Shown piece after piece: positions 1-5,281 of a stretch of 5,281 bases of DNA; the first letter of the stretch is position 1; every line of letters begins with the position of its first letter. A program made the position numbers and the translations under genes. This stretch comes from Oligoflexia bacterium (GTDB taxonomy: Bacteria > Bdellovibrionota > UBA1018). The DNA is taken from the NCBI GenBank assembly GCA_025352185.1, contig JANXTV010000008.1, forward strand, positions 1 to 5,281. The letters are read 5' to 3'. The notes under the pieces are model-generated. The model saw only the letters and a program-made list of their open reading frames with translations, ran no database searches and was not told the origin of the DNA.

Positions 1-18
1 GCCCTTAGAAAGAACGCC

Positions 19-648
19 ATGCTCCTTGCCCTTTCCGCCGCGTTTGTCGGCTTAGTCCATTCGTTATCTCCGGGGCACTGGCTCCCCGTCGTGTTGATGG
101 TGAAGGCACGGAAATGGGATCTCGCGCACGCGGCTTTTGCCGCCCTCGTTGCGGCGAGCGGACACATCTTCGTTTCCCTCGGACTGGGGATCATCGGAGC
201 GATCGTGGGCCATTCGTTTTTCGGGCCCCATCTCCACGAGGTCGAGGAACATGCGGGAATTATTCTCGTCGTCTTCGGGCTCACCTACGCAGTCTATTCT
301 CGTTTTCAGCACCGCCATTGTCACGGACATGAACATCACGGTCCCGACCCGAAGAAAGCGAATAAGGCGCCGTACCTCTTTCTATTCAGCTTAGGTTTTT
401 CCCCCTGTTTTGCGGTCTTACCCGTTTTTGCGACGGCGATTGGAATGGGTACGGCCGTGCTGTTCGCGAGTATGGTGGCCTTCTCGATTGGGGTACTCAT
501 CGCGATGATTGGCGGGAGTCTGCTCGTTTCCCACGGAATTATTAAACTCGACCACCCTCTATTCGAGCATCACGGTGATCTGATCACCGGTCTCGGTGTC
601 GCGGCAATGGGAGTGATTCTCATGCTCTTTCCGCACACCCATACCTAG
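19..648 (+). CDS. NicO/UreH-like six-helix membrane protein, probable metal-ion transporter
   Basis: This 209-residue, very hydrophobic protein has about six predicted membrane segments, at roughly residues 3-28, 38-64, 78-94, 117-143, 147-171 and 187-205. The first helix carries HSLSPGH (14-20), which resembles the His-x-x-x-Pro-x-His motif of the NicO/RcnA and UreH-like families (HxLDPDH in nickel/cobalt permeases). The second half has a matching Ser-Pro-Cys turn (GFSPC, 126-130). Between the halves is a His-rich cytoplasmic or periplasmic loop (residues 98-107, six His and one Cys), and the protein ends in HTHT. Both are typical of divalent-metal exporters or permeases. The length is normal for the UreH-like group. 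The start ATG has only a weak AGAAAG upstream, and the frame is open to the left edge, so a slightly longer N-terminus is possible. The FmdB-type gene follows after 20 bases, suggesting co-transcription. The transported ion cannot be read from the sequence. TauE/SafE-like or DsbD-like membrane proteins are the alternatives. Confidence 0.8.
   Translation: MLLALSAAFVGLVHSLSPGHWLPVVLMVKARKWDLAHAAFAALVAASGHIFVSLGLGIIGAIVGHSFFGPHLHEVEEHAGIILVVFGLTYAVYSRFQHRHCHGHEHHGPDPKKANKAPYLFLFSLGFSPCFAVLPVFATAIGMGTAVLFASMVAFSIGVLIAMIGGSLLVSHGIIKLDHPLFEHHGDLITGLGVAAMGVILMLFPHTHT
573..589. repeat. Perfect 8-bp inverted repeat with 1-base centre
   Basis: CGGTGATC and GATCACCG flank a single central T. The palindrome lies inside the last third of the metal-transporter gene, about 80 bases before the FmdB-type start codon. 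Its odd-length symmetry resembles the binding site of a dimeric regulator, but it also encodes an ordinary His-Gly-Asp-Leu-Ile-Thr stretch and may be chance. No flanking promoter elements were recognised. Confidence 0.3.
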
Positions 649-668
649 GATTGGAAACGGAACCGAAT

Positions 669-1016
669 ATGCCGATGTATGAATACCGCTGTTCCCAGTG
701 CGAAATCGTGATCGAGGAGATGCAGAAATTTTCCGATGCCCCGCTCGTGGACTGTGAAAAATGTGGATCAAAGGGTACGCTCTCGAAACTCATTTCGAAG
801 TCGTCCTTCGCGCTGAAGGGGACCGGGTGGTACACCACCGACTATAAGAAGAGCTCCGCTCCGCCGCCGAGTTCTGGCTCGAGCTCAGGCTCCGACGTAA
901 AGGCCACCGCACCTGATGCTTCGCCGACCGCCGGTTCTACGACTCCCGCGAAGAGCGAAACCGCAGCTACGCCAGCCGCAGTCCCTTCTCCAAGCAAATC
1001 GAATAAAGCAGATTAA
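669..1016 (+). CDS. FmdB family zinc-ribbon protein with Ser/Pro/Ala-rich tail
   Basis: A 115-residue protein. The N-terminus MPMYEYRC is the hallmark start of the FmdB/CxxC_CXXC_SSSS zinc-ribbon family, which is why I start at ATG 669 rather than the in-frame TTG at 651. Two Cys pairs, C8-x2-C11 and C29-x2-C32, would bind one zinc ion. They are followed by the family's conserved segment ending in KGTGWYTTDY (50-59). Residues 62-115 form a low-complexity, probably disordered tail rich in Ser, Pro, Ala and Thr. The family was named after a putative regulator of formamidase/amidase genes, but its biochemical role is unclear. The gene starts 20 bases after the metal-transporter stop codon, probably in the same transcript, with GGAA-type purines (653-662) as a weak ribosome site. 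Its last 50 bases overlap the 3' end of the opposite-strand DUF971 gene. Family assignment is secure; function is not. Confidence 0.9.
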   Translation: MPMYEYRCSQCEIVIEEMQKFSDAPLVDCEKCGSKGTLSKLISKSSFALKGTGWYTTDYKKSSAPPPSSGSSSGSDVKATAPDASPTAGSTTPAKSETAATPAAVPSPSKSNKAD

Positions 1017-1299
1017 ACGGGTACATCCCCGTCGTGTGCTTATCCGACCAGAGGAGCTGAAGGGCGTAACGTCCTATCGCGTTCACGCCGGTGGGCCGAA
1101 CGTCTCCCATTAAGTCTTCCCGCTTTAAGGTGCGTTTACCCGTGTGCTCGTCCACGCAATTCGCGCACGGGCAATAAAATCGCAGCTCAAAATAGGGCAC
1201 GGCGAACGAGGCGCCGTTCGACCAGTCCATCCGCATTTCAGTCGTCGAATGGGGTTCGACACGGTTCGGAATCGTCGTCTTTTCAAACTCTGCGTTCAT
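967..1299 (-). CDS. DUF971 / GBBH-like N-terminal domain protein
   Basis: A 110-residue protein consisting of essentially one DUF971 domain (gamma-butyrobetaine hydroxylase-like N-terminal domain). Diagnostic segments are MDWSNG (24-29), CPCANCVDEHTG (43-54), DVRP (66-69) and WSDKHTTGMYPF (84-95). Cys43, Cys45, Cys48 and His88 match the zinc-ligand pattern known from the hydroxylase's N-terminal domain. The usual Gly before that His is Lys87 here. No dioxygenase domain follows, as is normal for the bacterial stand-alone form. Bacterial members are sometimes fused to or found beside Mrp/ApbC iron-sulfur carriers, but no such gene is in the window and the function is unknown. The start ATG at 1299 is preceded on its strand by AGGG at a suitable distance. 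The last 16 codons overlap the FmdB-type gene antisense. The neighbouring oxidoreductase gene diverges from it across a 69-base gap. Confidence 0.9.
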   Translation of the reverse strand: MNAEFEKTTIPNRVEPHSTTEMRMDWSNGASFAVPYFELRFYCPCANCVDEHTGKRTLKREDLMGDVRPTGVNAIGRYALQLLWSDKHTTGMYPFNLLYSICLEKGLRLA

Positions 1300-1368
1300 G
1301 GGGAAACCCTACCGCGACCCTCGCCGAAAACGAATGAAAATGGCGTAAAATCGGAGTAACACACGGGT
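1300..1368. promoter_or_regulatory. Divergent intergenic gap, presumed to hold two promoters
   Basis: This 69-base gap separates the divergently read DUF971 and oxidoreductase genes, so both would be expected to start transcription here or, for one of them, inside its neighbour. The only -10-like word on the plus strand is TAAAAT (1346-1351). It has no good -35 partner and sits so close to the start codon that the transcript would lack the GGAG (1352-1355) that may serve as ribosome site. I infer regulatory function from layout, not from clear motifs. Confidence 0.35.
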
Positions 1369-2472
1369 ATGTCGACTTTAAACCCAGGGAAGAAACTTCG
1401 CGGAGCCGTGATTGGCTATGGATTCATTTCGGGGAAGGGGCACATCCCGGCTTACCTCGAGCGCGCAAAATCGAAGGGCGATGTTGAGATCGTCGCCGTG
1501 GCGGATATTTCCGAAGGCCGACGCGCGGAAGCCGCGCGGGTTCTTCCGGGAGTACGGGTTTATTCAGACTACGAATCTTTACTGGCGAAGGAAAAGGGGA
1601 ACCTCGACTTCGTCGATATCTCAACCCCGCCGTGCGATCACGCTAGGATCGCGCATGCCGCTTTCGATGCCGGGCTGCACGTCCTCTGTGAGAAACCCCT
1701 CACGACGACCTTAGATGAAGCGGCGTCGCTTTTAAAACACGCGCAGGAATCGAAGCGCGTAATATTTCCCTGCCATAATTATAAGCACGCTCCCGTCGTG
1801 AAAACGATTCGCGAGATCATCGCGAGCGGAAGAATCGGTAAGGTCACTTCGCTTACTTTATCGACCTACCGGAATACTCACGCGAAGGGCGTTACCGAGT
1901 GGAATACGAACTGGCGCCGCGAGAAAAAGTACTCGGGCGGCGGAATTGCGATGGACCACGGGTCACATACTTTCTACCTCACCTTCGACTGGCTCGGGGC
2001 GTATCCCACCGCGGTCACGGCGAAGATGACGAATCTTTCTCAGTACGACACCGAAGATAACTTTTCATGCGTCCTCACTTTCCCGACCGGCGTCGCCCAC
2101 GCACACCTCACGTGGACCGCGGGTGTGCGGAAAGTAATCTATACCGTTCAAGGCGACCGGGGAGCCATCACCGTCGACGACGATGATCTCCAACTCGCGG
2201 TGATGGAATCGACCGGTGGACCGGACGTCGCCCAAGGTGCCGTAAAATGGAACGTCGAGAAGCAAGTGATCCAGTCGAACTGGATGGATGCCTCTCACGT
2301 GTCTTGGTTTAACTCCATGTTCGACCAGTTTGCGGAGTGTATCTCGAAGGGGGAATGGGTCGGAAAGGAAGCGAAGGAATCCTACCTTTGCATCCAACTG
2401 ATCACGACCGCGTACCGTTCGGCCGCGGACGGTTGCCGCGAACTCCCGCTCGCGACGGACGTACGCCTGTAG
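1369..2472 (+). CDS. Gfo/Idh/MocA family NAD(P)-dependent oxidoreductase
   Basis: A complete 367-residue enzyme of usual family length. An N-terminal Rossmann fold begins with the dinucleotide motif GYGFISGKGH (16-25) and runs to about residue 135. It contains the second-strand VADIS (44-48), STPPCDHARIA (85-95) and the signature CEKPL (107-111) with catalytic Lys109. The C-terminal sheet domain carries GGGIAMDHGSH (190-200). Asp196 and His200 have the Asp-x3-His spacing of the catalytic pair in inositol dehydrogenase-type members, so the triad looks intact. The Asp often found three residues after that His is Tyr203 here. The family oxidises or reduces hydroxyls of sugars, inositols and related compounds in the cytoplasm; the substrate cannot be deduced. 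Acidic Asp46 at the end of the second strand suggests NAD rather than NADP. GGAG (1352-1355) upstream is rather distant as a ribosome site. No pathway partner lies beside it, so it is probably monocistronic. Confidence 0.92.
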   Translation: MSTLNPGKKLRGAVIGYGFISGKGHIPAYLERAKSKGDVEIVAVADISEGRRAEAARVLPGVRVYSDYESLLAKEKGNLDFVDISTPPCDHARIAHAAFDAGLHVLCEKPLTTTLDEAASLLKHAQESKRVIFPCHNYKHAPVVKTIREIIASGRIGKVTSLTLSTYRNTHAKGVTEWNTNWRREKKYSGGGIAMDHGSHTFYLTFDWLGAYPTAVTAKMTNLSQYDTEDNFSCVLTFPTGVAHAHLTWTAGVRKVIYTVQGDRGAITVDDDDLQLAVMESTGGPDVAQGAVKWNVEKQVIQSNWMDASHVSWFNSMFDQFAECISKGEWVGKEAKESYLCIQLITTAYRSAADGCRELPLATDVRL

Positions 2473-2574
2473 GCGACTCTTTCGCGTCAAATATCCATCG
2501 TAAAACCCATCGCCGAGAATTTGTTCGGTAAAGGGGACATGAAAATAAGTCGATAAGTAGCCGAGGAAAGCTGA
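2473..2574. other. Intergenic gap with five-codon mini-ORF and no clear terminator
   Basis: This 102-base gap lies between the oxidoreductase and the secreted hydrolase gene. I find no GC-rich hairpin with a T-run to end the upstream transcript. A run AAGGGG (2531-2536) precedes a mini-ORF, ATG 2539 to TAA 2556, encoding MKISR. The spacing of two bases is too short for a good ribosome site, so it is probably not translated. TTGTTC (2521) followed by AT-rich bases near 2542-2549 could be a weak promoter, but neither box matches well. Confidence 0.3.
2563..2566 (+). promoter_or_regulatory. Ribosome binding site of the secreted hydrolase gene
   Basis: GAGG, in the purine run GAGGAAAG, ends eight bases before ATG 2575. 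It is the clearest Shine-Dalgarno sequence in the window. It fixes the start codon and so supports the N-terminal signal peptide as real. Confidence 0.7.
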
Positions 2575-4176
2575 ATGGTTTCGGGACTCACAACTTATTC
2601 GCGTCGCCTATTCCTGCCAGTCTTGCTGGTCGTGGCGACAACCAGTGCGACTCCGGCTTCGGCCGGAATTTTCTTTCGCGCATGCACCCGGCTATTCCAT
2701 TCGACGACGCAATTTTTAGGGGGAGGCGAATTTCCGGCGGCGAAAAGTTTTCGTCACGAAGGTATTTCTTATTCAGAGACGATCGATCCGAATTTGATCC
2801 CTAACGGAACTCTGGTCGAAGGAAGTGTCCACAAGGGCGGATTCCAGCCCCATTACCGAGTTGATTTAGATCGTCCGGAAATAAAGTCCCTGATCGATGC
2901 CGCGAAGGGCCTAGGCGGAATCTCTCGAGAAGAAAAAATATCGTGGGTCATTGCGAGAGTTCAGGAAGCATTTCCGACCCGTTCCTATACCTCTAAAACA
3001 TATCTCGCAACGAATGCGAAGTCGCTATTCGCCGGCACTCCCGTCGCATTCAGCAGCTACTTAAAAGGGGGCGCGGGCGTCTGCCGAGAAAATGCACTCC
3101 TCACTAAAATTCTGCTCGATGCGGCCGATATAAAATCGAAGATTCGCTACGCGGAAGTTTGGAGAATGGTGCGGGGGGTCCGTACCGTCGAGGATCACCA
3201 AATGAATCTCGTACTTCGCGATTCCGAATGGGTTGTCGTCGATCCCTACTTCGAGATATTTAACGGGAAGTCCTGGCGAGATCTAAATACTCAGGAAGGA
3301 GTGACGGGACTGACGTCCGGGACCGTGGACGCCGTTCGAGTGGGGGTAGTGAAGACCCATGACTTCCCCATATTTTACGTCCCGAAGAACCCGGTCCCCG
3401 CTAAAGAATTCGAAGTAAACTGGAAAAATGGGGCGACCCAGAAGTTCGAAGTACTCGGAAGGTCTCCGGCGGAGAAGGCCTTCGCGGCCGACGCCGAGAT
3501 CATCGAGAATGCGGGTCCCGAGGAAATGGTGCCGATCGAATGGCTTTTCCTGCCGCTTTACGGATACACGGGCCATTCCGCCGTGCGCGTGGGGGACACG
3601 ATTTACGAATTCACGAATAAAGGGTGGCAAGTTTACGACGAAGGTCAAAGAAATGCGCGCGCTTACCTTTATAATAATCCATTTCTGAAACGGAAGGCGG
3701 CGGACGCTTCGCGGGAAAGCGAATTTCCGTTTAGCTTAGGCGTTCCACTGTCCATCGAAAAGTCCGCATTGATGGAATGGATGAGGAAGGTAGAAGTGGA
3801 AAAGGGAGATAATCAGCCATTTTCGTTTTTACAGAATAACTGTAATCACTCCCTGTTGCGCGGCCTCCGCACTGCTTGCCCAAATTTTAACGGAATGAAG
3901 TTCGATAAGTTCGAACTCTTTTCATCAGTACTGACTTTTAAGAAGCTCGTGAAGCAATCGGGACTTCGGCAGGAAAAAATTCGGGTTTATCCACTACCGG
4001 GAAAAGTGAGTGCTCTCCCCATGCAGGAGCGCCTTCCGTATTACCTCGATCCGATCCATTCGGAGTGGAATGAGGGCGTTCGAATTATCCAGGAAGTCAT
4101 TCAGCAAAAGTTTTCGCACCTAAGACCGGAAGTCGTGGAAGAAGTCGTCACGCCTCCGCTGCCGTCGCTTCCTTAG
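2575..4176 (+). CDS. Secreted protein with transglutaminase-like and permuted papain-like domains
   Basis: This 533-residue protein starts with a Sec-type signal peptide: basic SRR (9-11), a hydrophobic core 12-24 and a likely cleavage after ASA (28-30). Residues about 115-240 look like a transglutaminase-like domain. GGAGVCREN gives Cys170, EDHQMN gives His208 and VVDPYF gives Asp223; the 38- and 15-residue spacings fit the family's Cys-His-Asp triad. A linker (about 270-315) leads to a second domain, about 318-465. There GYTGHSAVRVGD (330-341) supplies His334 and FLQNNCNHSLL (418-428) supplies Cys423. This His-before-Cys order is that of circularly permuted NlpC/P60-like folds such as PPPDE, DUF4105/Lnb or LRAT-type domains. 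The NNCNH signature is closest to PPPDE by memory. The C-terminus is helical and ends Pro-rich. It is probably a periplasmic or secreted peptidase, amidase or acyltransferase; no substrate can be named. It faces the caspase-like gene tail to tail. Coding is certain, the transglutaminase domain likely, and the second domain plausible. Confidence 0.85.
   Translation: MVSGLTTYSRRLFLPVLLVVATTSATPASAGIFFRACTRLFHSTTQFLGGGEFPAAKSFRHEGISYSETIDPNLIPNGTLVEGSVHKGGFQPHYRVDLDRPEIKSLIDAAKGLGGISREEKISWVIARVQEAFPTRSYTSKTYLATNAKSLFAGTPVAFSSYLKGGAGVCRENALLTKILLDAADIKSKIRYAEVWRMVRGVRTVEDHQMNLVLRDSEWVVVDPYFEIFNGKSWRDLNTQEGVTGLTSGTVDAVRVGVVKTHDFPIFYVPKNPVPAKEFEVNWKNGATQKFEVLGRSPAEKAFAADAEIIENAGPEEMVPIEWLFLPLYGYTGHSAVRVGDTIYEFTNKGWQVYDEGQRNARAYLYNNPFLKRKAADASRESEFPFSLGVPLSIEKSALMEWMRKVEVEKGDNQPFSFLQNNCNHSLLRGLRTACPNFNGMKFDKFELFSSVLTFKKLVKQSGLRQEKIRVYPLPGKVSALPMQERLPYYLDPIHSEWNEGVRIIQEVIQQKFSHLRPEVVEEVVTPPLPSLP
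2652..2676 (+). terminator. Intragenic terminator-like hairpin with C(UUCG)G loop
   Basis: TCCGGC (2652-2657) and GCCGGA (2662-2667) form a perfect six-base-pair stem closed by the exceptionally stable C(UUCG)G tetraloop. ATTTTCTTT (2668-2676) follows at once, giving the U-rich tail of an intrinsic terminator on the plus strand only. It lies within codons 26-34 of the secreted hydrolase gene, at the signal-peptide cleavage region. It may act as an attenuator when translation is poor, or may be a coding coincidence of Pro-Ala-Ser-Ala-Gly-Ile-Phe-Phe. The stem is short for a strong terminator. Confidence 0.4.
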
Positions 4177-4179
4177 CGT

Positions 4180-5281
4180 TTACCAGTTCTCGCACGCGCG
4201 GTAACGGCGTTCGTCGAGTCGCGACTTCCAAGCGCGCGTTGCGCCGTTTTCGGATAAGCTCCTCGAAATCGAATCGGTGACCCGATGCGACCACACGGAG
4301 AAGAGGATCTGAAAGGGGCCGTTCCCGATTTCGAAGTCCGTCGGTTCGATCGCGTTCGCATCGAAAAGGAGCGCCATATCCGAGACCTCGCTTAAGGCGT
4401 TCGTCTGGTCGAGGAGTTTCCGGTAGAGGCGAGTATAGGTAGAATCTTCGCATCGGTTTTTCTCGTTAGAGGCGGCGAAATCGCGGTGATCTCCCGTCGC
4501 GATATCGAGGGACTTCGAGGAGATCAGGTGTTCGGGAGTTTTAGACTCGGGGTCGCCCGTCACCGTGAGCGCGGATCGGAAATCGGCGAGGAATTCGAAA
4601 CTCCGGCAAGCCGGTTCGTGATTTCCGTCTCCTTCGGCGAAGTGAAACCAGAGCGAATCTTTTTCGGCGAGAGTTTTCGGATTCACGCGGAATGCCCGCG
4701 CGAGTTTCGGAACGGACCCCGTCTCGCTCCACGGAGTCGCGGAAATATTCGCGAGTAACCATGGAGATGTGGTTTTACGGTAGAAGTCGAGGATCGAGGT
4801 CGATTCAGGATTAAAGTGGTCGAGGTCCGAAAATAGAGTGGAGAAATCGGAGGGGGCCATGGCTGCCATCCTTCCGAAGGCCGGAGCTTGGATCATACAT
4901 ACCCGGTCAATCGCGGGATTTTCGGGATTTGCTTCATCCTGAATGAGTTTCCGAGCGAGGAGATCGCTCCCGTAGCAGGAATTAGAAATCGTCGCGAGCG
5001 GATGAGTTTTCCCGATTCGATTCATAACCGAAAGGATGGAGCCCGCCCCGACGTTCAACTCGTTTTTTGGAGTGCCATCCGCATCGACGTCGCCGCCGAT
5101 CGAACCGTGGGAAAACTGCAGGACGAGGATTTTTTCGTAGCTCTGTGGACCGAGTCGCGCGACCGCGGATTCGACCGCGGCCCAGTTCGAAACTTTCTGG
5201 CAGGTGAGGGACCCGAACTTTAAGGCGTGTCCGCCGTCGGCGCGCAGTCGATCGGAAACGGCGCGCATGACGTGCTCGGTA
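4180..5281 (-). CDS. Caspase-like (clan CD) cysteine peptidase homologue, 5' end outside window
   Basis: The reading frame is open to the right edge. The first Met in view is at 5268, but codons for Thr-Glu-His-Val precede it without a stop, so the true start probably lies outside. At least 366 codons are visible. Numbered from that Met, a hydrophobic strand KILVLQFSHGSIGG (46-59) presents His54-Gly. About 44 residues later, PLATISNSCYGSDL (90-103) presents Cys98 after a second strand. Strand-His-Gly, then strand-[DN]-x-Cys-[YH]-[SG]-[GS], is the catalytic dyad layout of caspase-fold peptidases (C13/C14/metacaspase-like). The helix before His54 (about 1-10 and 28-40) would follow the missing first strand. 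Residues about 140-362 contain no domain I recognise. Possible substrates and activation are unknown, and the S1-pocket residues cannot be judged. Its stop codon is 3 bases from that of the secreted hydrolase gene. Coding is secure; protease identity is an inference from two motifs. Confidence 0.75.
   Translation of the reverse strand, partial: TEHVMRAVSDRLRADGGHALKFGSLTCQKVSNWAAVESAVARLGPQSYEKILVLQFSHGSIGGDVDADGTPKNELNVGAGSILSVMNRIGKTHPLATISNSCYGSDLLARKLIQDEANPENPAIDRVCMIQAPAFGRMAAMAPSDFSTLFSDLDHFNPESTSILDFYRKTTSPWLLANISATPWSETGSVPKLARAFRVNPKTLAEKDSLWFHFAEGDGNHEPACRSFEFLADFRSALTVTGDPESKTPEHLISSKSLDIATGDHRDFAASNEKNRCEDSTYTRLYRKLLDQTNALSEVSDMALLFDANAIEPTDFEIGNGPFQILFSVWSHRVTDSISRSLSENGATRAWKSRLDERRYRACENW

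Noticed and set aside
651..668. An in-frame TTG start adding six residues to the FmdB-type protein
   Set aside because: The family almost always begins Met-Pro-x-Tyr-Glu-Tyr, which fits ATG 669 exactly, and the TTG has a poor ribosome site.
1346..1351. TAAAAT as the -10 box of the oxidoreductase promoter
   Set aside because: No recognisable -35 box lies 16-18 bases upstream, and the transcript start would fall beyond the likely ribosome site.
1144..1359. A plus-strand open frame of 71 codons opposite the DUF971 gene
   Set aside because: The minus-strand DUF971 domain is unmistakable here, and the plus-strand translation resembles no protein and begins with no ribosome site.
1522..1538. A seven-base-pair GC stem (CGCGCGG / CCGCGCG) with a three-base loop inside the oxidoreductase gene
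   Set aside because: There is no U-rich tail, it lies deep in a conserved coding region, and such stems arise easily from Arg/Ala codons in GC-rich DNA.
2539..2556. A five-codon mini-ORF (MKISR) upstream of the secreted hydrolase as a regulatory leader peptide
   Set aside because: The purine run is only two bases from the ATG, too close for efficient initiation, and there is no codon bias or adjacent attenuator that would make use of it.
4486..5223. Plus-strand open frames at 4486-4758 and 4888-5223
   Set aside because: They are shadows of the opposite-strand caspase-like gene. Their translations are Arg/Glu/Phe-rich with no domain, and no ribosome site supports them.

Overview
The window holds six protein-coding genes on a moderately GC-rich bacterial background, packed closely with no gap longer than about 100 bases. 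I see no rRNA, tRNA, CRISPR array, insertion sequence or integration signal. The exported protein with a Sec-type signal peptide and the overall gene content suggest a Gram-negative bacterium with a large, varied gene set. A Bdellovibrionota or other deltaproteobacterial-type lineage is only a guess, since no phylogenetic marker is present.

Left part (1-1299): a six-helix membrane protein of the NicO/UreH-like metal-transport class, with a His-rich loop, is followed 20 bases later by a small FmdB-type zinc-ribbon protein. These two probably form an operon. The FmdB tail runs 50 bases into the 3' end of an opposite-strand gene for a DUF971 protein (the N-terminal-like zinc domain of gamma-butyrobetaine hydroxylase). 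All three gene products have metal-binding features.

Middle (1300-2574): a 69-base divergent gap separates the DUF971 gene from a complete Gfo/Idh/MocA-type NAD(P)-dependent oxidoreductase of unknown substrate. A 102-base gap follows, with no convincing terminator.

Right part (2575-5281): this is the most unusual region. A 533-residue secreted protein appears to carry two cysteine-hydrolase-like domains in tandem: a transglutaminase-like domain (Cys170/His208/Asp223) and a circularly permuted papain-like domain in which His334 precedes Cys423. Facing it tail to tail, with only 3 bases between the stop codons, is a gene for a caspase-fold (clan CD) protein with His54-Gly and an Asn-Ser-Cys98 motif. 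Its 5' end is cut by the window edge. A terminator-like hairpin with a C(UUCG)G loop and a U-rich tail lies inside the signal-peptide coding region of the 533-residue gene.

The left and middle genes look like ordinary chromosomal housekeeping or accessory functions. The right-hand pair of putative thiol hydrolases is the best candidate for something undescribed. Any functional partnership between them rests only on their adjacency.
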